From Azomonas tarimensis (GTDB lineage: Bacteria; Pseudomonadota; Gammaproteobacteria; Pseudomonadales; Pseudomonadaceae): a stretch of 64,000 bases of DNA. The translations under genes were made by a program, and so were the position numbers. Numbering within the stretch: the stretch's first letter is position 1; the number at the start of each line of letters is the position of its first letter. Shown here in pieces: positions 7,305 through 16,183 of this stretch. The stretch covers positions 62,001 through 126,000 of the forward strand of contig NZ_JBHRXZ010000024.1 in the NCBI RefSeq assembly GCF_042648805.1. Reading direction: 5' to 3'. The notes under the pieces are model-generated. The model made no database searches. It saw only the letters and a list, made by a program, of their open reading frames with translations, and was not told the DNA's origin.

Positions 7305-8516
7305 ATGAACAAGAGTTTCTGGCAAGCCGGCCACACCCCTACGCTGTTCGCCGCTTTCCTCTATTTCGACCTGAGCTTCATGATCTGGTACGTCCTCGGG
7401 CCGCTAGGGGTGCAGATCGCTGCCGATCTCGGCCTGACGACCCAGCAACGCGCCTTCATGGTCGCCACGCCGATTCTCGCCGGAGCGGTACTGCGCTTCG
7501 TCATGGGCATGCTGGCCGATCGCACCTCCCCGAAGCTGGCCGGCATCATCGGCCAGGTGATCGTCATCGTCGGGCTCAGCGTCGCCTGGCTGATGGGCAT
7601 CCATACCTACGAGCAGGCGCTGCTGCTGGGCCTCTGTCTCGGGTTCGCCGGTGCCTCCTTCGCCGTCGCCCTGCCCCTGGCTTCGCAGTGGTATCCACCG
7701 GAGCATCAGGGCAAGGCCCTCGGCATCGCTGGCGCGGGCAATTCGGGTACTGTGCTGGCGGCACTCTTCGCCCCCGGCCTGGCCGCACTGTTCGGCTGGA
7801 ACAACGTGTTCGGCCTGGCCCTTATCCCGCTGGTGCTGACGCTGATCATCTTCGCCTCGGTGGCGAAGAATGCCCCCAACCGCCCGGCACCCAAGTCCAC
7901 CGCCGACTACCTGCGGGCCCTGGGTGATCGCGACAGCTGGTGGTTCATGTTTTTTTACTGTGTGACCTTTGGCGGCTTTCTCGGCCTGGCCAGCACCTTG
8001 CCCGGGTACTTTTTCGACCAGTACGGCCTCGATCCGGTGGTGGCGGGTTACTACACCGCCGCCTGCGTCTTCGCCGGCAGTCTGATGCGCCCCCTGGGCG
8101 GCGCCCTGGCCGACCGCATCGGAGGCATCCGCACGCTGTTGATGGTCTACACCGCCGCCTCTATCTGCATCGCTGCAGTGGGCTTCAACCTGCCCAGCGC
8201 GCTCGCGGCCCTGGCCTTGTTCGTCTGCGCCATGCTCTGCCTCGGCGCCGGCAATGGCGCGGTGTTCCAACTCGTACCCCAGCGCTTCAGCCGGGAGATG
8301 GGCGTGATGACCGGGCTGATCGGCATGGCCGGCGGCATCGGTGGCTTCCTCCTCACCGCGGGGCTGGGCTCGATCAAGCAAACCACCGGCGACTATCAAC
8401 TGGGGCTCTGGTTCTTTGCCTCGATGGGCATCTTCGCCTGGATCGGCCTGTACAGTGTCAAGCGTCGCTGGCGCACCACCTGGGGCTCGGCGGCCGTCAC
8501 CTCCGCACGCATCTAG
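7305..8516 (+). CDS. nasA: Nitrate/nitrite transporter (NNP family MFS)
   Basis: This inner-membrane transporter of 403 residues has about twelve hydrophobic segments. The two nitrate-signature stretches of the NNP family are present: GAGNSGTVLAALFAPGLA in the first half and GAGNGAVFQLVPQRFSREMG in the second. It should bring nitrate in for assimilation, since it heads the assimilatory operon. The frame is open from 7254, but the ATG at 7305 has GAGGT nine bases upstream and gives the expected MNKSFWQAGHTPTLFAAFLYF. It is followed 42 bases later by the phosphatase/kinase gene. Expression should depend on the sigma-54 promoter and on antitermination in the leader. Note that nasA is used for the reductase in some other organisms. 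Confidence 0.92.
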   Translation: MNKSFWQAGHTPTLFAAFLYFDLSFMIWYVLGPLGVQIAADLGLTTQQRAFMVATPILAGAVLRFVMGMLADRTSPKLAGIIGQVIVIVGLSVAWLMGIHTYEQALLLGLCLGFAGASFAVALPLASQWYPPEHQGKALGIAGAGNSGTVLAALFAPGLAALFGWNNVFGLALIPLVLTLIIFASVAKNAPNRPAPKSTADYLRALGDRDSWWFMFFYCVTFGGFLGLASTLPGYFFDQYGLDPVVAGYYTAACVFAGSLMRPLGGALADRIGGIRTLLMVYTAASICIAAVGFNLPSALAALALFVCAMLCLGAGNGAVFQLVPQRFSREMGVMTGLIGMAGGIGGFLLTAGLGSIKQTTGDYQLGLWFFASMGIFAWIGLYSVKRRWRTTWGSAAVTSARI

Positions 8517-8558
8517 CCGCAACCGGGTGCTGCCTCAGCGCAGCCCCCACCGCCAGGG

Positions 8559-10244
8559 ATGTCCAGCCTCGTGAACTTCAAGTTGTCCATCGGCGAGGCC
8601 AGCGCCACCGGCCCGCGGCGCGAAAATCAGGATGCCATTCGCGTGGTCACGCCAGCACCAGCCCTGGCGGCCAGCAAGGGCTACCTGCTGGCGCTTGCCG
8701 ATGGCGTCAGCCAGTGCGCGGACGGGCGGCTGGCGGCGCTCTCGACGCTGCAGGCCTTGGCGCTGGATTACTACTCAACCCCCGAAACCTGGACGGTCTC
8801 GCAGTCGATCGACCGCTTGCTGGTGGCCCACAACCGCTGGCTACAGGCCAACGGTGGTGGCCAGCCGCTGCTGACCACACTTACGGCGCTGATCCTTCGC
8901 GGCCGGCGCTTTACCCTCGCCCACGTCGGCGACTGTCGCGCCTATCGCTGGAGGGACGGAAGGCTGCAGCGACTCACCGAGGATCATGTCTGGACCCAGA
9001 CCGGCATGGAGCATGTCCTCAAACGGGCGCTGGGGCTGGACCAGCACCTGGTGATGGACTTTCTCGAAGATGAGCTTGTCCTGGGCGACTGCTTCATGCT
9101 GCTCAGCGACGGGGTCTGGGCAAGCCTGGCCGAGCAGGAACTGGCCAGGGCGCTGCGCGAAACGGATGATCTGCAGGAAGTCGCGGAACGGCTGGTGACG
9201 CTCGCCCATCGCGCCGGCAGCCAGGATAACGCCAGCGCCGTGCTGGTCCGGGTGGAGTCGCTGCCGGAGGCAGCGCTTGCCGATAGCCTGGCGCAGCTGC
9301 ACAACTGGCCGCTACCCGCCAGGCTCAGGGCCGGGCAGACCTTCGAAGGCTGGCAGGTGGAATCGTTGCGCTCGGAAAGCCGTCAGTCGCTGGTCTACCG
9401 GGTCAGCGACCCGCTTGGTCGTCCCTGGCTGCTCAAGACCCTCCCGGCTGCTCGGCGGCAGGAGGCAGAGGCCGGCCCGGCGCTGCTGCAGGAGGAGTGG
9501 TTCCTGCGCCGGGTCGCCGGTCGCTTTTTCCCCGAAGTCCATCCGCTGCCCCAGCGCCAGCACCTCTACTACGTTCAGCGCGAGTACCCGGGGCGCACCC
9601 TGGACGAGCACTTTCGCCAGCAGGGGCCGCTGCCGCTTGCGCAATGGCAACAGCTCGCCCCCCGGCTGATCCGCGCCCTGGGCATGCTGCACCGGCGAAA
9701 CATCCTTCATCGCGACGTCAAGCCGGAGAACCTGCACCTGGACGACGAGGGTGAGTTGCGCCTCTTGGACTTTGGTCTCGCCTACTGCCCCGGCCTCTCG
9801 CGGGATGCCCTGGGCAGCGTGCCAGGCACCCCCAGCTTCATTGCCCCGGAAGCCTTCTCCGGGGCGCCACCCAGCCGCGAACAGGACCTCTATGCCGCAG
9901 GGGTCACGCTTTACTACCTGCTCACCGGGCATTATCCACATGGAGAGATCGAAGCCTTTCAGCGACCGCATTTCGGCACACCGGTGCCGGCCAGCCGCTA
10001 CCGCCCGGATGTCCCTGCCTGGCTCGACGAATGCCTGGCACGGGCGGTCTGCGCCGAACCCGGCAAGCGGTTCGAGACGGCCGAGGAGTGGCTTCTCGCC
10101 CTCGACCAGGGTGAGCAACGCGACAGCGCACCGCAACGCCATCGCCCCTGGTTCGAGCGAAACCCGCTCGGGGCATGGCGGACCCTGGCTATCGCCTCGC
10201 TGCTGGGAAATCTCCTGCTGTTGATCCTGCTGTCTTTGCGCTGA
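8559..10244 (+). CDS. PP2C-type phosphatase fused to a Ser/Thr protein kinase, membrane-anchored
   Basis: This 561-residue two-domain protein has a PP2C phosphatase domain at about residues 8-235 with the metal-site motifs GPRRENQDA, LALADGVSQCADG, VGDCRAYRW, LLSDGVW and GSQDNASAVLV. A protein kinase domain at about 262-515 has the ATP lysine in WLLKTLP, the catalytic loop HRDVKPENL, the DFG of LLDFGLAY and PGTPSFIAPEAF. A single C-terminal membrane helix (about 541-560) would tether it to the inner membrane with both domains in the cytoplasm. All key residues are present, so both activities are expected. It lies between the nitrate transporter and nirB, an arrangement also seen in P. aeruginosa. 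Targets are unknown; a regulatory role in nitrate assimilation is inference from position. Confidence 0.88.
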   Translation: MSSLVNFKLSIGEASATGPRRENQDAIRVVTPAPALAASKGYLLALADGVSQCADGRLAALSTLQALALDYYSTPETWTVSQSIDRLLVAHNRWLQANGGGQPLLTTLTALILRGRRFTLAHVGDCRAYRWRDGRLQRLTEDHVWTQTGMEHVLKRALGLDQHLVMDFLEDELVLGDCFMLLSDGVWASLAEQELARALRETDDLQEVAERLVTLAHRAGSQDNASAVLVRVESLPEAALADSLAQLHNWPLPARLRAGQTFEGWQVESLRSESRQSLVYRVSDPLGRPWLLKTLPAARRQEAEAGPALLQEEWFLRRVAGRFFPEVHPLPQRQHLYYVQREYPGRTLDEHFRQQGPLPLAQWQQLAPRLIRALGMLHRRNILHRDVKPENLHLDDEGELRLLDFGLAYCPGLSRDALGSVPGTPSFIAPEAFSGAPPSREQDLYAAGVTLYYLLTGHYPHGEIEAFQRPHFGTPVPASRYRPDVPAWLDECLARAVCAEPGKRFETAEEWLLALDQGEQRDSAPQRHRPWFERNPLGAWRTLAIASLLGNLLLLILLSLR

Positions 10245-10266
10245 GCGCACCGCGACGGTGCAAGAC

Positions 10267-10281
10267 GCACAGTAGGGGTGC
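10267..10281 (+). promoter_or_regulatory. Candidate NtrC enhancer site upstream of nirB
   Basis: The 15 bases read GCAC-A-GTAG-G-GGTGC and match the NtrC palindrome GCACC-N4-TGGTGC except at two inner positions. The site is about 70-80 bases upstream of the sigma-54 -24 element, a normal enhancer distance. Confidence 0.55.
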
Positions 10282-10347
10282 AAATCAAGGCTGCTCGTTT
10301 AGCCCCTGCCTGGCCCGGAGCCCGCGAAACATGGGGGGCGAATCACA

Positions 10348-10362
10348 TGGCACAAACCCTGC
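10348..10362 (+). promoter_or_regulatory. Sigma-54 promoter of nirB
   Basis: TGGCACAAACCCTGC has a perfect -24 half (TGGCAC) and CTGC at -12, with the obligatory 12-base spacing from GG to GC. Transcription would start near 10374, just ahead of the leader hairpins. The element closely resembles the one upstream of nasA. Confidence 0.78.
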
Positions 10363-10381
10363 TATGGAAACTGCAGACATA

Positions 10382-10438
10382 GAGCACGCCTTCCAACCGG
10401 AAGCGGTGCTCCCGAATACGGAAAGGACAAAGGCGTCC
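10382..10438 (+). promoter_or_regulatory. nirB leader: tandem hairpins for an ANTAR antiterminator
   Basis: A long hairpin (10382-10411) is formed by GAGCAC/GTGCTC and an inner TTCC-AACC-GGAA. It is followed by GGAC-AAAGGC-GTCC (10425-10438), whose six-base loop is identical to that of the nasA leader and has the A1 and G4 required by ANTAR proteins. The hexaloop hairpin overlaps the terminator's 5' arm, so protein binding to it would block termination. The regulator (NasT/NasS type) is not in this window. Confidence 0.7.
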
Positions 10439-10466
10439 ACTGACCTGTCAGTGCGGCGCCTTTTTG
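10429..10466 (+). terminator. Leader terminator (attenuator) upstream of nirB
   Basis: AAAGGCG (10429-10435) pairs with CGCCTTT (10457-10463), and inside it CACTGA (10438-10443) pairs with TCAGTG (10448-10453), ending in five T. It is a strong intrinsic terminator 59 bases before the nirB start codon and therefore most likely a regulated attenuator. Confidence 0.8.
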
Positions 10467-10524
10467 TTTTTCGCCTTTATCCAATCAACGGCAGCGCTGG
10501 CGAGTCGGCGACGCGGGAGACGGT

Positions 10525-12969
10525 ATGAACAAGCTCAAGCTGGTGATGATCGGTAACGGCATGGCCGGGGTCCGCACCCTGGAAGAGCTGCTGAAGCTGA
10601 ACCCGGACCTCTATGACATCACAGTGTTCGGTGCCGAACCCCATCCCAACTACAACCGCATCCTGCTGTCGCCGGTGCTGGCCGGCGAGCAGACCTTCGA
10701 CGAGATCGTCCTCAACCCGCTCGACTGGTATGCCGAGCACGGCATCCGTCTGCTGACCAATTGCAAGGCGGTGGACATCAACCGCGCCCGGCGGGTGGTG
10801 ATCGGCGCGGACGGCAGCGAGGTGGAGTACGACCGCCTGCTGATCGCCACCGGCTCCAACCCGTTCATCCTGCCGATTCCCGGCAAGGACCTCGAAGGCG
10901 TGATCGGCTACCGCGACATCGCCGACACCCAGACGATGATCGATACCGCCCTCACCCACCGCCATGCCGTGGTGATCGGCGGAGGGCTGCTGGGCCTGGA
11001 AGCGGCCAATGGCCTGAAGCTGCGCGGCATGGACGTCACCGTGGTACACCGCGGTGACTGGCTGCTGGAGCGTCAGCTGGACGAAACCGCCGGGGGGCTG
11101 CTGCAGCAGGCGCTGGAAAGCCGCGGGCTGGTGTTCCGCCTGAACACCAACACCACGAGCCTCATGGACAACGGCGAGGGGCGGGTCTGCGCGGTGCAGT
11201 TCAGCGACGGCTCGGTGATTCCGGCCGACCTGGTGGTGATGGCCGCGGGTATCCGCCCGAACACCGAACTGGCCGAGCGCGCCGGCATCCCCTGTGACCG
11301 CGGCATTCTCGTCAGCGATACCCTGCAGACCTACGACCCTCGGGTCTATGCCGTCGGCGAGTGCGTCAGCCATCGCGGCATCGCCTACGGGCTGGTGGCG
11401 CCGCTGTTCGACCAGGCCAAGGTCTGCGCCAACCACCTGGCGATGCTGGGCTTTTCCCGCTACCAGGGTTCTGTGACCTCCACCAAGCTCAAGGTCACCG
11501 GCATCGACCTGTTTTCCGCCGGCGACTTCATGGGCGGCGAAGGCACCGAGACCATCACCCTGTCCGACCCCATCGGTGGCGTGTACAAGAAGCTGGTGGT
11601 CAAGGACGACGTGCTGGTGGGCGCCTGCCTGTATGGCGATACCGCCGATGGCGGCTGGTACTTCCGCCAGATCCGCGAGAACCACAACGTCTCGGAAATC
11701 CGCGACCACCTGATGTTCGGCGAAAATGCGCTGGGCGACTCGGGGCACCTGGGCCAGAACAAGGCCATGGCCATGTCCGACGACATGGAGGTGTGCGGAT
11801 GCAACGGCGTGTGCAAGGGCAACATTGTCAAGTCGATCCAGAGCCATGGGCTGTTTTCGGTCGATGACGTGAAAAAGCACACCAAGGCTGGCAGCTCCTG
11901 CGGCTCCTGCACCGGTCTGGTGGAGCAGATCCTGCTCAACACTGTGGGCGGCGCGGCCGATGTCAAACCCAAAAGCGAGAAGGCCGTTTGCGGCTGCACC
12001 GAGCTCAACCACGGCCAGGTACGCCTGGCGATCCGCGAGCAGAAGCTGCTGACCATTGCTCAGGCCATGTCGGCGATGGGCTGGAGCACCCCCAACGGCT
12101 GCTCCAGCTGCCGCCCGGCGCTGAACTACTACCTGATCTCCACCTGGCCCGGCGAGGCCAAGGATGACCCGCAGTCGCGCTTCATCAACGAGCGGGCCCA
12201 CGCCAACATCCAGAAGGATGGCACCTTCTCGGTGGTTCCGCGGATGTTCGGTGGTGTCACCAACGCCGCCGAGCTGCGGCGCATCGCCGACGTGGCAGAC
12301 AAGTACCAGGTGCCACTGGTCAAGGTCACCGGTGGTCAGCGCATCGATCTGCTGGGGATCAGGAAGGAGGATCTGCCAGCCGTCTGGAAGGACCTGGACA
12401 TGCCCGACGGCCACGCCTACGGCAAGTCCATCCGCACGGTGAAGACTTGCGTTGGCAAGGAGTACTGCCGCTTCGGCACCCAGAACTCGACCCAGCTCGG
12501 CATCGATATCGAGAAGGCCCTGTTCGGCATGTATTCGCCGCACAAGGTCAAGCTGGCGGTCTCCGCCTGTCCGCGCAACTGCGCCGAGTCCGGCATCAAG
12601 GACGTTGGCATCATCGGCGTCGATTCCGGCTGGGAGCTGTACGTGGGCGGCAACGGCGGAATCAAGACCGAAGCCGGCGAATTCTTCACCAAGGTCAAGA
12701 CCGCCGAAGAGGTCATGGAATACAGCCTGGCCTTCATCGAGCTGTACCGCCAGGAAGCCTTCTACCTCGAACGCACCGTGCACTACATGCAGCGGGTCGG
12801 GCTGGAATACCTCAAGAAGACCATCCTCGAGGACGAAAGCCGGCGCAAGGCACTGCACCAGCAGTTGCTTTACGCGCTGTCCTTCGAGGGCGACGGCTGG
12901 AAGGCGCAGATCGCCGAACAGAAACTGAACAAGGAATACCAGACCATCCGCCTTCCTGAAAGCGTCTGA
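10525..12969 (+). CDS. nirB: NADH-dependent nitrite reductase, large subunit
   Basis: NirB reduces nitrite to ammonium with NADH, FAD, [2Fe-2S], [4Fe-4S] and siroheme. The 814-residue cytoplasmic protein shows the N-terminal FAD site MIGNGMAGVRTLEELL, the NADH site VVIGGGLLGLEAANGL (about 150-165), and two BFD-like [2Fe-2S] segments (about 422-465, with CGCNGVCKG and CGSCTG; and about 487-527, with CGC and GCSSCRP). The siroheme/[4Fe-4S] cysteines are in TCVGKEYCRFG (about 641) and SACPRNCAESGIKD (about 679). GGGAGA precedes the start. It is the first gene after the regulated leader and is followed 77 bases later by nirD. Confidence 0.96.
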   Translation: MNKLKLVMIGNGMAGVRTLEELLKLNPDLYDITVFGAEPHPNYNRILLSPVLAGEQTFDEIVLNPLDWYAEHGIRLLTNCKAVDINRARRVVIGADGSEVEYDRLLIATGSNPFILPIPGKDLEGVIGYRDIADTQTMIDTALTHRHAVVIGGGLLGLEAANGLKLRGMDVTVVHRGDWLLERQLDETAGGLLQQALESRGLVFRLNTNTTSLMDNGEGRVCAVQFSDGSVIPADLVVMAAGIRPNTELAERAGIPCDRGILVSDTLQTYDPRVYAVGECVSHRGIAYGLVAPLFDQAKVCANHLAMLGFSRYQGSVTSTKLKVTGIDLFSAGDFMGGEGTETITLSDPIGGVYKKLVVKDDVLVGACLYGDTADGGWYFRQIRENHNVSEIRDHLMFGENALGDSGHLGQNKAMAMSDDMEVCGCNGVCKGNIVKSIQSHGLFSVDDVKKHTKAGSSCGSCTGLVEQILLNTVGGAADVKPKSEKAVCGCTELNHGQVRLAIREQKLLTIAQAMSAMGWSTPNGCSSCRPALNYYLISTWPGEAKDDPQSRFINERAHANIQKDGTFSVVPRMFGGVTNAAELRRIADVADKYQVPLVKVTGGQRIDLLGIRKEDLPAVWKDLDMPDGHAYGKSIRTVKTCVGKEYCRFGTQNSTQLGIDIEKALFGMYSPHKVKLAVSACPRNCAESGIKDVGIIGVDSGWELYVGGNGGIKTEAGEFFTKVKTAEEVMEYSLAFIELYRQEAFYLERTVHYMQRVGLEYLKKTILEDESRRKALHQQLLYALSFEGDGWKAQIAEQKLNKEYQTIRLPESV

Positions 12970-13046
12970 CATCCCCTTTCGAGCGGCTTGCCCCATTCCC
13001 CCTGGTGGGCTGCAGGTCGCTCACCTACACGGCTCGAGGAGCACTC

Positions 13047-13358
13047 ATGAACTGGTTCGACATCTGCGCACTGGACGAGATCAACCCCCTGGGCGCCCGC
13101 ATCGTCGCAGGCCCCAAGGGCCACATCGCGGTGTTCCGCACGGCCCAGGACGAGGTCTTCGCTCTCGATGACCGCTGCCCGCACAAGGACGGCCCGCTGT
13201 CTCAGGGCATCGTCTACGGCAATACCGTGGCCTGCCCGCTGCACAACTGGCAGATCGACCTGGCCAGCGGCGACGCCCTGGCTCCCGATGTGGGTTGTGC
13301 CCACCGCCACGCGGCCAAGGTTGAAAACGGCCGGGTCTATCTGAGCCTGCTGCCTTAG
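13047..13358 (+). CDS. nirD: Nitrite reductase small subunit, Rieske-type
   Basis: This 103-residue protein has a Rieske-like fold: CPHKDGPLSQG and, 17 residues further, CPLHNWQIDL. In NirD these residues are retained to different degrees between species; here both C-x-H pairs are present, so a [2Fe-2S] cluster is possible. It works with NirB in nitrite reduction. An upstream in-frame GTG/TTG extension to 13005 is rejected: the ATG at 13047 has CGAGGAGC upstream and gives the typical MNWFDICALDEINPLGAR. It precedes nasC by 55 bases. Confidence 0.92.
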   Translation: MNWFDICALDEINPLGARIVAGPKGHIAVFRTAQDEVFALDDRCPHKDGPLSQGIVYGNTVACPLHNWQIDLASGDALAPDVGCAHRHAAKVENGRVYLSLLP

Positions 13359-13413
13359 CGGTGTAATCCAGCCCCGCGCCCGTACAACGCCGTATCGACC
13401 GAGACCGAACGCC

Positions 13414-16122
13414 ATGTCCCAGACCACCCTAGTCACCCCGTCCACCTGCTGTTACTGCGGCGTTGGTTGCGGCGTGCTGATCGAACACGACGGCGAACAC
13501 ATCCACGGCGTGACCGGCGACCCAAGCCACCCAGCCAACCTCGGCAGGCTCTGCAGCAAGGGCTCGACCCTGCACCTGACCGGCGACCTCACCGCCCGCG
13601 GCCTGTACCCCGAGCTTCGACTGGGTAAAGGCCTGGCCCGGGCCCGTACCCATTGGGACACCGCGCTGGACCATGCCGCTCAGGTATTCGCCGACACCCT
13701 TGCCGAGCACGGCCCCGACTCGGTGGCCTTCTACATCTCCGGACAGTTGCTCACCGAGGACTACTACGCCTTCAACAAGCTGGCTCGCGCTCTGGTCGGC
13801 ACCAACAACCTCGACAGCAACTCGCGCCTGTGCATGTCCTCGGCAGTAGTGGGTTACAAGCGCAGCTTCGGCTCCGACACCCCGCCCTGCTCCTACGAGG
13901 ACATCGAGCAGAGCGATTGCCTGCTGATCGCCGGCAGCAACATGGCCTACGCCCACCCGGTACTGTTCCGCCGCCTGGAAGAAGCCAAGGCGCGCCGCCC
14001 GGAGATGAAGGTCATCGTCATCGACCCACGGCGCACCGACACCGCCGAGCTGGCCGATCTGCACCTGCAGTTGCAACCTGGCAGCGACGTCGCTCTGTTC
14101 CACGGGCTCCTGCACATTCTGCTCTGGGAAGGCTGGATCGACCGCGCCTTCATCGACGCCCACACCAGCGGCTTCGACGAGCTCAAGCGCACCGTGCGCG
14201 ACTACACCCCGGCCATGGTGGCCGACATCTGCGGGCTGCGGGTCGAGCAGCTACAGGAATGCGCCCGGCTGATCGGCAACGCGCCGAGCTTCCTGTCGCT
14301 GTGGTGCATGGGGCTGAACCAGTCCAGCAACGGCAGCGGCAACAACACCGCGCTGATCAACCTTCACCTGGCCACCGGACAGATCGGCCGCACCGGCGCC
14401 GGACCCTTCTCCCTCACCGGACAACCCAACGCCATGGGCGGGCGCGAAACCGGCAGCCTGTCCAACCTGCTCCCAGGCCACCGCGACGCCGCCAATCCCG
14501 AGCATCGCGACGAAGTGGCCCGATATTGGCAGGTGGGCCAGCTGCCGGACAGTCCCGGCCTTACCGCTATCGAGCTGTTCGAGGCAGTGCGCGATGGGCG
14601 TATCAAGGCACTGTGGATCGCCTGCACCAACCCAGCCCAGTCGGTGCCGAACCAGACCCTGGTGCACCAAGCCCTGGCCGCCTGCCCCTTCGTGGTTGTG
14701 CAGGAAGCCTTCTTCACCACCGAGACCTGTCGCTACGCGGATCTGCTGCTGCCCGCCGCCAGCTGGGGCGAGAAGGAAGGCATGGTGACCAACTCCGAGC
14801 GACGCATCAGCCACGTGCGCCCGGCGGTGCCGGCCCCCGGCGAGGCACGCCCGGACTGGGCGATCACCGCGGATTTCGCTCGCCGCCTGGAGCGGCACCT
14901 GCGCCCCGGCCAGCCGAGCCTGTTCGATTTTACCGGCCCGGCGCAGATCTTCGACGAGTTCAAGTGGCTGACCGAAGGCCGCGATCTCGACCTCACCGGC
15001 CTCAGCCATGCCGTGATCGACGAGATCGGCCCGCAGCAATGGCCCTTTCCCACCGGCGCTCATCAGGGCACCCCCCGGTTGTATGCCGATGGTGAGTTTC
15101 CCACCGCCGACGGCCGTGCACGCTTCGTCGCCGAACAGTACCGAGCACCCCAGGAAAAGCGCGAGCCTCGCTACCCGCTGACCCTGAACACCGGCCGGTT
15201 GCGGGACCAGTGGCATGGCATGAGCCGCACCGGCACCGCAGCCCGCCTGTTCGGCCATGTGGAAGAACCCATCCTCTCGCTGCACCCGGACGATATGCAA
15301 CGCCGCCAGTTGAAGGACAACGCCCTGGTGCGCATCAGCAGCCGTCGCGGCAGCCTTGTGCTGCCGGCCAAGGCCGACCCCAGCCTGCGCCCGGGTGAAG
15401 CCTACGTACCAATGCATTGGGGCGATCGCTTTCTCAAGGGCCTGGGCATCAACGTGCTCACCCAGCCCGCCTACGACCCGCTGTCCAAGCAGCCGGAACT
15501 GAAGCTTTCGGCGGTGGCGGTGGAAGCCGTCACGCTGCCCTGGCAGTTCTATGCCTTGGTCGAGGGCGACGTGCAGCGCCGCTTCGAGGCCCTGCGGCCG
15601 CTCTTCGAAGACTTCGACTACGCCAGCCTGGGCCTGGCCGGGCGTGACCGCCCGGCCCTGGTGATCCGTGCTGCTCGCGCCGAAGCCCTGGGCGGCGAAG
15701 CCCTGGCCGAGATCGATCGCCTCCTCGGCCTGGACAGCGGCCCGGTGCTCGCCTACGACGACCCGCGCCGCTCGGTGGGCAAGCGGGTCCGCATCGAAGA
15801 CGGGCGCATCCAGTCGCTGCGCCTGGCCGGCGAAACATTGGCCCGGGAATGGCTCAAGAGCCTCTGGCTCGACGGCGAGGCCGACGCTTCCCTGCGCCGC
15901 TGGCTGCTGGCCCCGCTCAGCGCCCCGCCCGGCGGCAGCGGGCAACTGCCGAGCAAGACCCTGTGCAACTGCATGAACGTCAGCGAGATCGCCGTCTGCG
16001 AAGGCATCAGCCAGGGGCTCGACCTGCAAGGTTTGAAAGACAGCCTCGGCTGTGGCACCAGTTGCGGCTCCTGTGTCCCGGAAATCAAGCGGCTGCTGGC
16101 CCAGCAAGCGTCGGTCGCCTGA
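13414..16122 (+). CDS. nasC: Assimilatory nitrate reductase catalytic subunit
   Basis: This molybdenum-bis-MGD oxidoreductase has 902 residues. The N-terminal [4Fe-4S] motif is CCYCGVGCG (cysteines from residue 12) with the fourth cysteine in LCSKG near residue 48. Molybdopterin-binding regions follow, including SNGSGNNTALINLHLATGQI, NAMGGRETGSLSNLLPG and the C-terminal TGRLRDQWHGMSRTG. A C-terminal BFD-like [2Fe-2S] domain (about 850-897) has LCNCMNVSEIAVCEG and GCGTSCGSCVPEIK, as in reductases that take electrons from an NADH or flavodoxin partner. It reduces nitrate to nitrite in the cytoplasm, feeding NirBD. The name follows Pseudomonas usage; nasA is used elsewhere. Confidence 0.94.
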   Translation: MSQTTLVTPSTCCYCGVGCGVLIEHDGEHIHGVTGDPSHPANLGRLCSKGSTLHLTGDLTARGLYPELRLGKGLARARTHWDTALDHAAQVFADTLAEHGPDSVAFYISGQLLTEDYYAFNKLARALVGTNNLDSNSRLCMSSAVVGYKRSFGSDTPPCSYEDIEQSDCLLIAGSNMAYAHPVLFRRLEEAKARRPEMKVIVIDPRRTDTAELADLHLQLQPGSDVALFHGLLHILLWEGWIDRAFIDAHTSGFDELKRTVRDYTPAMVADICGLRVEQLQECARLIGNAPSFLSLWCMGLNQSSNGSGNNTALINLHLATGQIGRTGAGPFSLTGQPNAMGGRETGSLSNLLPGHRDAANPEHRDEVARYWQVGQLPDSPGLTAIELFEAVRDGRIKALWIACTNPAQSVPNQTLVHQALAACPFVVVQEAFFTTETCRYADLLLPAASWGEKEGMVTNSERRISHVRPAVPAPGEARPDWAITADFARRLERHLRPGQPSLFDFTGPAQIFDEFKWLTEGRDLDLTGLSHAVIDEIGPQQWPFPTGAHQGTPRLYADGEFPTADGRARFVAEQYRAPQEKREPRYPLTLNTGRLRDQWHGMSRTGTAARLFGHVEEPILSLHPDDMQRRQLKDNALVRISSRRGSLVLPAKADPSLRPGEAYVPMHWGDRFLKGLGINVLTQPAYDPLSKQPELKLSAVAVEAVTLPWQFYALVEGDVQRRFEALRPLFEDFDYASLGLAGRDRPALVIRAARAEALGGEALAEIDRLLGLDSGPVLAYDDPRRSVGKRVRIEDGRIQSLRLAGETLAREWLKSLWLDGEADASLRRWLLAPLSAPPGGSGQLPSKTLCNCMNVSEIAVCEGISQGLDLQGLKDSLGCGTSCGSCVPEIKRLLAQQASVA

Positions 16123-16183
16123 ACCCTATCTACGGCAGGGCGCCACACACCCGCCTGGCAACTGTTGAACGAGGAATATCGAG

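Noticed and set aside
10477..12996. Open frame of 839 codons on the minus strand opposite nirB
   Set aside because: It mirrors nirB in a GC-rich sequence; its translation is rich in Val, Gly, His and Gln without any domain pattern, whereas nirB has all its cofactor motifs.
14251..16107. Open frame of 618 codons on the minus strand opposite nasC
   Set aside because: Antisense shadow of a gene with clear molybdopterin and iron-sulfur motifs.
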